Source of the DNA: Bretschneidera sinensis
Lineage: Eukaryota; Streptophyta; Magnoliopsida; Brassicales; Akaniaceae
DNA length: 64,000 bases
Assembly (NCBI GenBank): GCA_023935145.1
Contig: CM043704.1
Coordinates: 100,773,373-100,837,372, forward strand
Direction of reading: 5' to 3'
Within the stretch, counting starts at the first letter, position 1. Every line of letters starts with the position of its first letter. Positions 37,154-49,909 of this stretch are shown here, in pieces. The translations under genes were made by a program, and so were the position numbers. A model generated the notes under the pieces. That model had not been told where the DNA came from. It ran no database searches and saw only the letters and a list, made by a program, of their open reading frames with translations.

Positions 37154-40100
37154 GAGGATTTCAGCTGGAAGTAATTTTTCTATTTAGTTGCTAGCAGTAC
37201 AAACAAAGTTTGAAATTCAATATTTTTTTCCCTGCTTCTCTGCAGCACCTAAATTGATCATAATTGCAAATTCTAAATTACACTTATGACGTTTGTTTTA
37301 TTGTAGTTGATCATCCTGTGTCAAAGTATACCAGAAATAAGTCATCTGTGAGCAGCGATCATAATGTAAGGCGGACATCTCTTTCGGATAGAACCACTTC
37401 CTCTTATTTTCGCCGGAGTTCTAGTAGTAATGATTCTGGCCACTCACGGTCTTATAGTAGTTTTACAAGAGGCCACCAGGAAAGTGTTAGGGGGAATGAC
37501 TTTAATGGTTACCATGATAAGGACAAGTTGATTTTGGCTGATCACAGGCACCTTGATTATTCTGATCCTCTGGCGAGCATTTTGCCGAGTAGGTTCGAGA
37601 AGGATGCATTGCGGCGTTCACAGACTATGTTAACTGGGAAACGGGGTGAGACTTGGCCTAGGAAAGTAGCAGGTGAGTCGGCCAATGCCAACAAAAGCAT
37701 CCGCAATAATAGTAATGGTTTGCTTGCTGGGGTTAGTGCCATTAGCAATGTGGACAAAACTGCATTTGAACGGGACTTCCCTTCACTTGGAGCTGAAGAA
37801 AGACAAGGTGGGTTAGAGATAGAAAGAGTCTCATCTCCTGGACTGAGCACTGCTATTCAGAGTTTGCCAGTTGGTACTTCTACCATGATTGGAGGTGAGG
37901 GCTGGACCTCAGCTCTAGCAGAGGTGCCAGTAGGTGTGGGGAGCAATGGCATGAGTGTTACATCAGCTCAGCAAGCTTTTTCTGCAAGCTCAGCATCTAT
38001 CCCTACAACCATGACGAGTGGCCTTAACATGGCTGAAACTGTGGCACAGGGCCCATCCCATGCTCGTACGCCGCCACTGGTAACTTCAGTGCTCTCTTGT
38101 ATATATATAAGCTTTCTTGGAACACATATTATTTTCTTGCTAAGCTGTCAGAACATATGCTTATGCATAGTAATATTTCTTATTACAGTTAACTGTTGGA
38201 ACTCAAAAGCTTGAAGAGCTGGCTATTAAGCAATCAAGGCAGTTGATTCCAGTGACTCCATCCATGCCTAAAACCCTGGTCAGAGCTGTTCCTCTCCCTG
38301 TTGATATTTAATTATTTATAAATGCTTATTCATTTAAAGTGCAGTTGACCTTGGCGTACAAAGTTGACTTTGGGGTTTTAAGTTTTATTCAAGTTTTTCT
38401 TGGGGATTATGTTGTGATTTACATTTGATTCTTCATTTAGTTCTGCCTGGCAATTTTGTTAGTAATGTTAATAACAGATGCTACTTAACGGACAATTTGT
38501 ATTTAAGCCTTACTCTGCCTGTCTGGAACTTTTTGACACGTCTATTGATGAATGAATGGTGAACCTTCCTATTATTTTTTTAGCGTAAGAGTTATTAGTT
38601 TGGTTCTTCGGTTACACATAACTGCTTTTTTGCATATTAATACGCATAATGCTATAATTTTTTTTAAGGTAAAACAAAAATGGAATACCTTGGTTGCAAA
38701 TGTTATTTTGTATTTAAGTGTTGCCTTTATGAAATGTTTAGGAGGATGATGGTTAAATCCCATAGTAACTTGCTAAATAGTTCCCTTAAATATTACATTT
38801 TTGTAAAAAAAACATGTAGTCCCTTTTTTTTCAAAAAGAGTTATGGATTTCACTATAAACATAAGAGAAGCCTTAATGGCTTAATTTGCACTGGAAGCTA
38901 TGTATATGGTTAGATTGTTTTGTCAAAGAAAACAAGAAGATAATGTAGAAGTTTTGTTTCTTCATTTCCTTGGATTGACAAGTGTTTTCCAGCTCACATT
39001 AGAACATGGAATAAAAAGCTGAAATAAAAAAGTGACAAAGATTTCTTTAATGGTCTTCTCAATTTCCTTTTACATTAAAATTGGAGATTTCTAATTCTGC
39101 CTAATTGTTAAAATATTTAAAAGAAAGCACCAAGGGGTTGCAACCCATTTACAAAGGACTATATAGACACGATAGTGTATCTATGAAATACACACATATA
39201 TAATATTGCTCGTTTATAAAATATATTTTTTTATGATCCAACAAAAAAATATGATACTTTTATGAACCATTTATTAGATATAGATATATCATATAAAGAG
39301 CCTTTCCAATTAAGCCACATGGTCATCCCTAAATTAGTTTATATGGAGTAACACGCTATATCTTGTTTTTAAGTCTATTTTATTTGTTTTACATATATTA
39401 CATGTCATTTACAATTGATTTTGAGAATCTATAGCTAATCTTACCATTCTCGATCCACAAAATTAAGATTTAGATTTAGGATTTGAATCACAATTTGAGA
39501 AGTGTGGCACTAAGATATTTGCAAATTGTGTCACAAAATTTTCCATTTCCAACCCAAGCAACTTTGATTTTCTGGTTATGATATCAAATTTCCATGGTTC
39601 TTAGAGATATACTAATAATAGATCTCATGTTTATTGTCATTTTTTTCTCACCGTTATGAATGCTGGCAAACATTACATAAATTGATGTTAGTAGCTGCTT
39701 GCTGTTACAGACTAAAACATGATGTACTTAATTGTATATGATTTATTCAGCCAATTCAATTTTTGTAAGAAGGTTGAAACTCCAAACAAAATACAACATT
39801 GTTATGAGCTTGAAAAGCCTAAATTTCTCTTTCTGTTATCTTTCAATTATATGTTTTTGAGCTAAATGTTGTCTCTTGGATAAGAAAAATATTTAGTTTC
39901 CTTCTAATCTTCTTCCTATATGATCTTTGAAATGCTTCTAAGATTTGCAATTGGGTGTAAGGTATTCTTGATACTATGTAAATTATTTTCATCAATATGA
40001 TTAAACCAAACATACCCACTAATTTTTGCATCATCTATGATGATTTGTCTTTTAAATCTAGCATTAATAGCTTGAACCATACTTATCAAAAAATAAATAA

Positions 40101-43100
40101 ATAGCTTGAACCAATCTTTTCCCTTTTTTTTTTTTTGAAAAATACAATTAGTTTCCTGATACTTGTTTGAATCCCATATTAAATCAACATTTTTGGGGTT
40201 TAATCTTATTCTTTTAAATTCATCTCTCATCTTGGATACATTTTCTACTGCCTATGCTCATATCCTCTATAATAGGAAAGTTAATTAGAACAGTTGTCCG
40301 AAGTCGGGGTTTCTCATTATGTCTATAGCTGATGAGTGAATCATCCTGACTTGTTTTAATGGATCGGTACCTAAAATATTTGGGCTTATAATCGAAGTGC
40401 TTTAGCAAAGTGCAGGGTCTCGCTTTACCTTTTATGTTGCTCTGTGAAAATACTTAAAAGCCATTTGAGATGCATATTGGAGAAGCATGGTTTCTTACTT
40501 TTTGTTAGGCAAGTAACAATAGGTGGAAGTCTCTTCTTCTATTTTATATGGCAGTTTTGCTCTCTATTTCGTAGCAGTCCATTTGCATAATCGTCTGTCA
40601 TTTTTACTTGTATCCTCTTCAAAGATGTGATCAATAGAACTTTTTATTAAAGTTTCTCAAATTGTACTTAAAATAAAACATGGTAATGAACTTTTTGGCT
40701 TCATTTGAGAAAGTTAAATGCAAAATTCATCAGATTATATCTTAAAAGGATACCTATATAAGTGAACTTGAATTGGAGGATTACACATTTAATTTATTGG
40801 AAATCAAAGAGTAAAACTGCTCTTTGAAAAGTATAAGTGACTTTCACTTGTATGAGCACAAGGAACTCCTCCAACATGCATTGGATTGCAGTACTTTAGT
40901 AAAGAGAACCATGGTTTAGGCCAATGACCAAGCTTTTTTGAGGTTATTAGGCCTTGATGAATCAGATATTGGAGGTAACAGCTTATTGAAGTTGGGTTAT
41001 GGTGATGATGATGCTTCAATAGTTTGGTTAGAAAGGACTTGTCCTTTTGGAAGCCAACTGCCATGTGATTTTTACAACACCAAAGAATCCTTTTTTGGTC
41101 CCACAGAAAGTGGCAAGGATAGTTGTTAGGTCATTAAAATCTTAGTTCATTAGTTTTGTTAACTTTTAGTCTTTAGGGTATTTGGTATTTATCCTTTTGC
41201 TGGAATGGCTCAGAATGTAGGTATCTTAGGTCTTGTTGAGTGAATGAGTCTTAAATATGGTGTCTTAGTTTATTTAAGTTGGTTTTATCTTCCAAGATTT
41301 CTAATCTTATTGATGTAAGGTAAACTAAATGAGAAGAGATTCTCGGGAATTAATGGACGGGGGGTGATGGGGATTCTTGATGTTGCTAATCTTGGAACCA
41401 ATCAATGTAACCAAGCTACACACTTGATTGAATAAGGAAATAACTTACCAAATTCAGTTTTAAATATATAAAACTTTTTTTGATTGGTGAAACTCACACA
41501 CCAAATTTAGTGTTAGGTATATTATATAGGGAGATGTTAATTACACGCCCAATAATGCTTGGGCCACTTTTTTTGTTTTCTAGTGGAGAAAAGACAAAAT
41601 AATAGTTGTAAAAGGGCAAAAGGACCATGGCCCCAGTGTTTTGAGCCATGTATATAGGCATTCCCTATAATAAACCAAAAGTCTATTCTTATTAATCCTT
41701 GATTGAAATATAGACAATGGTTACATCTAAAAAGATACATCAAATCTAGATCTATGTATCCCTAAGCAATAGAGATACCTTGATTCTCAAGTAAGAAACA
41801 CTACTTAATCTCCTAGATAGTAGAAATCAAGACATAATTTAAGTTTCATTATGACTAGCTGACTATAGAATTGGACTCTAGATTTTAAATAAAAGTAAAG
41901 TAAATCTAATTAATATCTTTGGTTGGTCGAGTCTTGCTTTGAACTTACAGACTTGGTCATGTCTTGCTTGGAATTTACAGGCTTGGTCGTGCTCCCCTAG
42001 TTCGAAAATAAAATCTATCCTCGAATTATGCCAATGAACTTGATGGAGACATTGGAAACTCTCTTTCAATTCTAATTATGCTTGGATGCCTCTTCATATG
42101 TTTAAAGGTTTTAAACTTGACCTTTGTTATGATTATGATGTCCACTTAGTAAGACCAATGAGTTCAATGAGATAGTTCAATCATCAATTTGTTTGATAAT
42201 AGGAAAAAGATGAGCTTAAGTACACACTTTTAGAAGGATCTTCTAAACTTTTATTAATGATTGAAGATGGTGAAATTACAAAAATGATTAATTACGGACC
42301 ACGATCCTGTCCATTTAAGAAATGAAATGGAGTTCAAGTTTATGGTGAGATTAAATGCCACATTGACAAATTTGAATTTGAATATTCTCCATTTGATGAT
42401 GTGGCATTTAATCTCACCATAAACTTGACTCCATTTCAATTTTCAAATGGAGAGAATCATGATCCATTAATTACTTCGTCAAAAATTGGTGGCTTACGAA
42501 TTAACAAAAGTTTGGTGAATGGTGGAAGTAGATGACAACGGTCACTTAAAATCTTTCTCCATAGTTTCTTGAAAAGACATAATCAATAACCTTTGGTTTG
42601 TCTCTTTAGGCACAACAATGGCGTGATGATACCAAAACGAGGACTCTTGTTTTTGCCAATCTTGGAACAAATTAACATCCAAGCTACAAATTTTATTTGA
42701 TAAGGGAATAACTCATCCAAGGCAACTAGTATTGAGTAGATAATCAACCAAGACTTTACTTTTGAGTATTAATTAATTGAGATATATATAATGATTACAA
42801 CTAAAAAGATATGTCGAACCTAGGACAAAAAGTTTTAAGCAATAGGTTTTACTCCCTTTGTTCCATTTTCTTGGTCCTTCCTTTTTTGGAAGTCCAAGTT
42901 TATTTGTCCACATCGAAAAGTCAAACCACAATAATTTTTAACTTTTCTTTTATATCAATACCTTAGCATTTTCACGTGGTCCATTTAATGGTTTCTCACA
43001 AGGGTAAATTAGGAATGTTAAAATTTGATAAAGATGGAAAAAGATTAAATTATATTACCTTAAAGTACATGATATTCAAACTAGGACCAATATTTTGAGA

Positions 43101-46100
43101 GAAGTACTTGATTTTTAAGCAAGACAAATTACTTAATCTCCTAGATATTAGAAATCAAGACATTATTAAAATTCCATAAGTAAAATAAATCTAAATAACA
43201 TCTTTATCGGGATGGGTCTTGCTTGGAGTTTCACAGGCTGCATCAGTACCTTAGCATTTTGACATGGTCCATTTTAATGGTTTCTCACAAGGGTAAATTA
43301 GGAATGTTAAAATTTTATAAAGATGGAAAAAATTAAATTATATTACCTTAAAGTACATGATATTCAAACTAGGACCAAGATTTTGAGACAGAGGAAGTAC
43401 TTGATTTTTAAGCAAGACAAATTACTTAATCTCCTAGATATTAGAAATCAAGACATTATTAAAATTCCATAAGTAAAATAAATCTAATTAACATCTTTAT
43501 TGGGATGGGTCTTGCTTGGAGTTTCACAGGCTGCATCAGTTATGATTTTAAAAATTCCAGTGTCATCCTATATATATAGTCTCAAAGTATTAGAGTTGAT
43601 TTTATGTGCTTAGTTTATTGAAAATTTTCAGCTCTGTGATTCTTTCCTTGTTTGCTGTTTCTTTGTTCTTTTCCTCCTCCTTAGCGTAAATTATTATTGT
43701 TAGGTTATTATTTATAGTAAAAGGATCTCAAAACTCTACCATCAGGTACCCCTATATTTTTAGAACTTTCCCTATTGTCAAACCATCTTAAACACTAAAT
43801 TCTTAGATAGTCGCAGCTTTTTTCAGTATGATTAAATTACCAAAACCAAACCCAAGTTTTTTCTCTTTTGACATGGAGAATATGCAGAAAGCTACTAGGA
43901 GTATCTTCTATATCAGCCCTTTCTAGCAATTAAACTTCTACCAAATTAAACCTAAATCCATCTAAAAATCCAGGACCCTTTCCACTATGCATTCAAACAT
44001 TAAGATCTTTATTTTCCCTGAACCTAAACCCATCGCAAAGGAATGTAGACAGGTTTCTCGAATTTGTCCTACTAAAGGTGATTTACTCATTGGCTGTAGC
44101 CATTTTTAAAGTTTGCTTGGCCTTGTATAGAAGTTCTTGTTAACTTTCTTCATTCAAAGGATGCCTATGGGCGACTTGTAGGAGAAAGTGAATCCCGTTT
44201 GGGGATTAATTGGAAAGAAGAGGTTTCAACCGTTAAAAAGTGTTGATTACAATAGGATTTAAAGGGTCAATACTGAATTACTCTTTTTTTCTAAAGAAAA
44301 GATTGGTGTGGACAAATGCTGTCAGTGGAGAGAGATGCCCTATGAGGTATATCATAGTGGAAAGAAATAAAGAGTTGGTAGGAAGGGAAAAATAGGCTTG
44401 TTTAGTTTCTCATATTCAACATTTGTTTTGTTGCTCATATTCAACATTTGTTTTGTTGCATGGTTTAAGTGTTTATTAGCAGAATCAAATGTGAATTCTC
44501 AACTCATACATCGAGTAAATCATGGTTTTACGTAGTCATATTGATTGATGCTACTTTGTTTGCAGTTGTAGGAGATAAGAAGAAAGTTTTAATAAAAGCA
44601 CGTGGGGTATTTTTTGTAAGATTTTTAAGGACAATTTTGAGTTTGCAACTAGAAATCCCTTTGAAATTCTTATGAAGGAGGGAGGGAGGAATAGAGGTTA
44701 CATCAAATCATGTTTTAGTCTTGATATTATGCAAGTCATATTGGATAATGCTATTTTTGTTTGAATTTGTGAAGGATAAGAAAACACAATAAAGTGTGTG
44801 GATAGGTTTCATGGGGGAGTTGGGGCAGCGCTATATTATGCAATGGGGTGTTCATCCACACCCCCCCCCCCCCCCTATTGTTAAAAAAAACTGTTGTGTA
44901 AGGTACAGACTGGACCTTACCAGTACAGTTACTGAAGCTGACCTCCCCCAAATTGGCATTCTTGTCTCCACCCTCCCCCCCCTATTGTTAAAAAAAACTG
45001 TTGTGTAAGGTACAGACTGGACCTTACCAGTACAGTTACTGAAGCTGACCTCCCCCAAATTGGCATTCTTGGCTCCACCCTCCCCCCCCCCCCCCTCCTC
45101 CTCCTCTCTAATATGCAGAAAAAGCTGAGGGTATTGTCTCTCTCTCAAACACACGTATATGCACATATTTTACTCGAATCATTTATGACCATGTGGCTGG
45201 TAAAGAGTAAAACACTAGATCGATGATTGCGATCAGTTTAAACTATCTGTTGGAGGGATAGATTTTTATAAAAGAAATAATCATCCTTATGAACGGAGGC
45301 ATGATATGTGAGATAGAATTTTAAGGGAATGCATCATTGAGAAGTAGATGTAGCATCAGTTGATCATAATCTTCTGGAGAAATTTGTTTGGTACTTGTGT
45401 GTTCTTTAGTTACACGTCTGATTGTGGTTTACTTTTCTCTCTTCCTGCCTCTTGAATAATCAGAGCCAATGATGTCAATTCCTTTTGCTCTTAATTGAAT
45501 GATTTTGGTTGTAGGTAGATTAGTTTTGGTACATATAGAATTGGTTGTACGCATATCATTATTTTGATATGGTTGCAAAACAAAATAAATCATTGTGATA
45601 ATTTCTAATAAAGTATTTGGAATGGATAGGTAGAATCAATGTATCAACTGTTGGGTTTTGACCTGTTCTATTTTAAAGACGTGTACATGTACCATTGGCT
45701 TATTATAGTGTGATTTCTTTGTAGGTGGTCAGTCCTTCGGAGAAATCAAAACCCAAGATTGGGCAGCAGCTGAACCTCTCAAACCCTGTCAATCACACTC
45801 GTGGTGGACCTGTGAGGTCTGATAGTCTAAAGACATCTAACGAGAGTAGGCTTCAAGTCCTCAAACCATCACGGGAGTTGAATGGAGTCTCTTCAACTTC
45901 TAAGGATTGTTCGAGTCCCACAAATGGAATCAAGGTAGCAAATAGCCCACTTGGAATCACACCATTGGCTGCTGGATCTGCTCTCTTGAGAAGCTCAAGC
46001 CACAGCCCTAGCTTCATCAATGCTGAGCGCAATCAAGCTCAAGCTCCTTTGCGGATAACTGTTGACAAGAGACCAACATCCCAAGCCCAGAGCAGGAATG

Positions 46101-46754
46101 ATTTCTTCAATCTCATAAAGAATAAATCTACAAACTCCCCTTCTAGTCCCTCTGGTCCTTGCCCTACTGTGTCACCATCAGTCTCAAAGAAGTCTGATGA
46201 TTTTGTCACAGAAAGGGCTGATGCTTCTATTACGCAGCTGGGTAGAGATACCCCTTCATTGGAAACTTATTCTGCAGACTTGTCAACCGGCAGTGGGGAT
46301 GAAATAACCCACAACAGCAATGCGTATGATATGTCTCAGGGGTGTTTAAACAATGGAGGAAAGCATTTGGACCCTGATGTGAGTCTTTATCCTGATGAGG
46401 AGGAGGCTGCATTTTTGCGTTCCCTTGGTTGGGAGGAAAATGCTGGGGAAGAAGAAGGCCTTACAGAGGAGGAGATAAGTGCTTTTGTTGCAGAGGTACA
46501 CTCTTCTACAGACATGTCATTTTATTTTTGTGTGAACTTTCTATTTTGTGATTATTTCTGAATGTATTATGGTTGTATATCCATTAATTGATGTAAACCC
46601 GTTTATTTGTTTTCATGTACAGTACATGAAATTGAGGCCATCCTCGAAACTTCTTCATGATATGCGATCGGTGGTAACAATGAACTCACAGAATGGGAGC
46701 TGTGATGGTGCTTCTTCTGGATTTAGTTCATCCAACACCAAGTTGGAATCTTGA
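36836..46754 (+). CDS. Vasculin/GPBP1-like nuclear protein
   Basis: Resembles vertebrate vasculin (GC-rich promoter-binding protein 1), a proposed transcription regulator; the role in plants is not established. Exons 36836-36935, 37307-38079, 38189-38278, 45725-46495, 46623-46754 join in frame to about 621 residues. The start at 36836 gives MERSEPTLVPEWLKSSG, a conserved opening. Key stretches: FERDFPSLGAE (about residue 190), KLEELAIKQSRQLIPVTPSMPK (exon 3), many low-complexity Ser/Asn segments, and the C-terminal vasculin-type block with PDEEEAAFLRSLGWEENAG and LTEEEISAFVAEYMKL. Intron 3 (7446 bp) is a transposon sink. The family assignment rests on the FPSL and C-terminal motifs. Confidence 0.8.
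37100..37151. repeat. (TA)26 microsatellite
   Basis: About 52 bp of perfect TA in intron 1 of the vasculin-like gene. Confidence 0.95.
39109..39165 (-). mobile_element. LINE 3' tail fragment
   Basis: gcaccaaggggttgcaaccc followed by an attacaaaggactat-like stretch matches the tail of the LINE at 23407-23959 (caagagggtgcaaccaatgt). It is a short 5'-truncated copy in intron 3 of the vasculin-like gene. Confidence 0.6.
39170..39505. repeat. Dispersed AT-rich repeat, copy 2
   Basis: Colinear with 12150-12390 (atccaacaaaaaaatatgat, cacatggtcatcc, tttacaattgattttgagaa, then aggatttgaatc). It adjoins the LINE tail fragment directly, suggesting nested insertion. Confidence 0.55.
40066..40113 (+). 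mobile_element. Micro-retroposition: 20-bp insert with exact 14-bp TSD
   Basis: Intron 3 of the vasculin-like gene. aatagcttgaacca is repeated at 40066-40079 and 40100-40113, flanking tacttatcaaaaaataaata. Confidence 0.7.
42288..42474. mobile_element. Foldback MITE with 8-bp TSD
   Basis: Exact repeats ttaattac at 42288-42295 and 42467-42474 flank a 171-bp element whose two halves are inverted copies. The inner about 42-bp arms (42321-42362 and 42399-42440) are nearly perfect and the outer 30 bp more diverged. An 8-bp TSD is typical of hAT-related MITEs. It sits in the internal part of the LTR relic. Confidence 0.8.
42850..43403. mobile_element. Stowaway-like MITE, right half duplicated
   Basis: The left end TACTCCCTTTGTTCCATTTT followed by CTTGGTCC (42850-42877) is inverted at the right as GGACCAAGATTTTGAGACAG then AGGAAGTA (about 43373-43400). 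CTCCCT...GTTCC ends and a TA target fit Stowaway. The first right end (about 43084-43111) has lost part of the terminus; a second right end comes from the overlapping tandem duplication. Confidence 0.65.
42958..43540. repeat. 289-bp tandem duplication across the MITE/LTR junction
   Basis: The unit begins accttagcatttt (42958 and 43247) and ends with the LTR start region ggctgcatcagt (43245 and 43540). The copies differ by a few substitutions and one indel. One unit contains the inner MITE half plus the LTR terminus, so it formed after the MITE insertion. Confidence 0.85.
44861..45095. repeat. Two 107-bp tandem copies bounded by poly(C) runs
   Basis: C15 (44861-44875), copy 1, C8, copy 2, C14 (45082-45095), then (CTC)n. 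The copies share ctattgttaaaaaaaactg through gctgacctcccccaaattgg. The C tracts mark the three junctions. The minus strand is G-rich in the same places. Confidence 0.88.
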
Positions 46755-49700
46755 CTCCTCATTCTTTATCGCTGCTTCCCTTTTTCCCCCTTTTTTCGTT
46801 GGTTGATAATTGAGATGACAATTTGGACCAATTGGGTATCAAAAGGAGAGAGGGTGCATTGTTGCCGTTTATCAAAAGTGGATTGGAATAAGATACAAAT
46901 GGTCCGGTACTTAAGACCAGTGATGCCTGCTGCTGTCTAAACTTAGGATTTTCTGAGGTTTATAGGTGGAGAGGAGAGGCTAGGAGTAGGTTTTATTTTG
47001 GTCTTCAATGTAAGAAGCTGTTCAGGGAAATAGTCTAAGAAATATGGTTTGTTTACTTTTGGGTTTTCTATAGGGGCATAATTGAACAAAAATAGCTTAT
47101 GATTTAACATTATAGTCATTCAAAAGGAAAAGAAAAGTAGTTCTGTTTGGTTCTCTTTCAAATCTTTTTTCTTTTCCTTCTAATTTTTGTTTTTGGGTTG
47201 TTTTGTTTTAAATTGCTTGTCTATATTTGATAAAATCGCACCATTATATTCTTTCACAGGAATGCAATTAAAGAGTGGTCTTCCTGGTTTATGGCTCATC
47301 GTTTGACTCCTCGTGAGCATTAGATATCACTGAAACTTTATGTGATTATGAAGTTGAAAAGTAAGGGCTGAATGTTGAAAATTATAAATAGTACTGATAT
47401 CTAAGTGTCAAAAATGTAAGTAGGCTTCTATGAGACGCCTTTGCCACGCCTCATCTTTTTCTGGTGGGAAACATGATGCTCCAATTTGTAAATTCGATAC
47501 TAATCTTTATGACTTCGTAGGTTGTCTTGTGCTCAAGTACTGCTAAACATGCAAATCTTGCCGTGTTAGCCAAAAATTGGAAGTGGTCTTAGTGCTTGAT
47601 TGGGGTTGTAAATTTCGTGCTGGACCAGAATATTTTTATTTGTTTTCTTCCGTCTTAGTTTTCTTTCATCAGTTAAGGAACTTGATTTTCTACTATTTTA
47701 GTCTTAACAATCATAAATACACACTTTAGTGCTTGAATTTGTGTTTAATGGAAAATCTTTTGGACTTCAAAGAGTTTAAAGTATTCTTAAACAAAGGCTA
47801 CTGTGATGGACAAAAGAGAAATTGGGAAACATTTGTATTTTAATTAATGAGTCAGTTCTTAATATAAAGGATCTTGGTTTGTCGAGGTTCAAGTTGTTAA
47901 AAAGGATTATCAGAGTGACTAGAAATTCATTGTCACCAGTTCACCACTTACATTTCCACTGGAGTTGGATGAGTATTTATCTCATGTTTTCATTGGTTAT
48001 TTCCTTTGTTTGGTTTTTATCTCATGACGTTTGCTCTATCTTTTATTTTCTTTCCTAATGAATCCTTAAAGCGAAGCTTTCCTGAGAACCTGCAAAACTC
48101 ATACATACAAATTTTCCTGCTTTGCTTTAGGAAGGAAACCCAGATCTTTCACTTAAGAGATATGACTGACTTAATGGGTTGTCATACCAAGTGATACCGG
48201 TAAAGAAATGAACCACGACACTTAATTTGAACCACCTCTCGTATTTCACTCGTCATGGATATTCATTAAAAATAAAATTGGTAAAACACAAAAAAAAATA
48301 ATTAGTAAGTATCAATTTTTAATCTAATTTTTACAATTACATGTGATTCAATTTGGTGATATAAATGTGTGATGATATAACCGTGCTTAAATGATATGGT
48401 GTTTCTTTATGCATTGATTCTGATTTAAATGACGTAGTAAATTACAACATTAACGAAAGAGGACTCCAAAACATACCCAATCATCAGTAAAAATTTTGAG
48501 TGTACTGAATGCATGCCAACCGTCTTAAAAAAAAAAAAAAAAGAGATTTTTTCTCTTGATCCGTTGTTGGTATGCATCTGGAGCAACAAAAAATTTTCCA
48601 ACCACCAACTCTCTCTTGGCATGAACCGTAACAACTGAAGAGAAATGAAAATTTTGCTTTCCTAAGAAAACTCTCTCATCTCTATGGCATGAACGTTCAA
48701 CAACTATTTAAGAGAAGGGAGCTGAGATCTGATTTATTCATCAGAGGTTCCTTTGTTTGATAAAAAGCAACACGCACCAATCTTCACTTTATCATTGGTG
48801 ACCTCCCGACGGAACTTGTCCTCCTCACAATTTTTGTGGCCGTAACTTACTGGCAGAATTGCAGTAGGTTATGGCTATCAAAGGCCATAGATAAAATAAA
48901 ATACTTACATGTTTTAGGCTAATATTAATATGTTTTTAAAAAAAATTTATTTGAACCGGCGGTCTTTATCTCAATGGACATTACCTCAAATCAAATGGAC
49001 TTTACCTCAAATCAAATGTAAGATCTGAAATTTAATTCTTCACGCCAACAATTTAATAAAAAAATTTATTACGTGAGAATATATAGAAATTAAAAATAAA
49101 TTAAATAATCACTGTAAATAAATAAATAAATAAACTGATTTGAATGATTCAGCCATCTATCTAAGAGCCCAATCCTCAAACTTATTATTTTATAAATTAT
49201 AAGTTCAGATGCTCAGATTCGTTTAATGTGCATTTTTGCAAATATCCATTTTTTACCCTTAATTTCCCTTTTCTTTCATTCTTTGCCATCAAAATCAATT
49301 TATTAAGTCCACAGTTCTCGAAATGGTTCTTGTAATTTGGAATTCTCTCTTGACATGGGGAATTTATTTTGGGACTTATTGTATGATGCAGATTAATTGA
49401 AGCGATCACATCGATACCCAAATAAAAATTAAGATGATTATTTTCATATAAAGATAAATACATTTGAATTAATTACGGTATATGATACTCTTATGGTTTA
49501 GAGAAATTTTTAGTCTAACATGTGAAAAGTAAAATAGTTTAATTATGTTTCACTATTTTAAATAAATTTACAAATTTCAAAATCTCAATAAAATAATAAA
49601 TTTTATTACATTTTATCAAATAAGATAAAAACAAAAGCCATGTAAAGTTAGAGGAAATTAAGGAAACCAATGACGAGGTCAACTCTTCGAATTTCTTTAA

Positions 49701-49779
49701 TTTTGTCAACCCCTTCCAAGAAGTAACTGGTTCTGGATTACGTAAGAATATCCTAAACTCAATTAAATATAGAACAAGA

Positions 49780-49780
<1 letters not shown>
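46755..49780. other. 3' flank of vasculin-like gene and intergenic DNA
   Basis: The first 400-500 bp probably hold the 3' UTR. After that I see no convincing gene. A 16-A run lies at about 48527. A degraded SINE-like stretch with a 22-bp direct repeat (ttacctcaaatcaaatg) is at about 48957-49066. Confidence 0.5.
48957..49066 (+). mobile_element. Degenerate SINE-like sequence
   Basis: tatctcaatgg (about 48966) is one mismatch from an A box. A 22-bp internal duplication follows, then a poor B-box-like stretch and an A-rich tail at about 49052-49066. No TSD was found, so this is weak. Confidence 0.35.

Positions 49781-49782
<2 letters not shown>

Positions 49783-49830
<48 letters not shown>
49783..49830. 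repeat. (TA)24 microsatellite
   Basis: About 48 bp of perfect TA. Confidence 0.95.
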
Positions 49831-49834
<4 letters not shown>

Positions 49835-49909
49835 TGAGAGAACAATAAAATAGGGGAGACGAACAACGATGCCATTAGGTCAATTTTAAAGAGCGGAATA
49901 GAATCTTAA

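Larger units (their letters stand above)
41365..43540 (-). mobile_element. Deleted LTR retrotransposon relic (Ty3/gypsy-like), nested insertions
   Basis: Two diverged LTR-like blocks in minus orientation share a start (caggcttggtcgtg-side/cctgtgaaactccaagcaag), a middle (ctaggagattaagtag; ttgcttaggg/ttgcttaaaa) and an end (gttccaagattrgcaa). One spans about 41995 down to 41365, the other about 43245 down to 42640. Directly after the second, TGGTATCATC (minus strand, about 42627-42636) resembles the initiator-tRNA-Met primer binding site. At about 42005-42050 the minus strand has a purine tract and the kind of sequence that ends gypsy polyproteins. No pol domain survives. The superfamily call is tentative. 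Confidence 0.6.
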
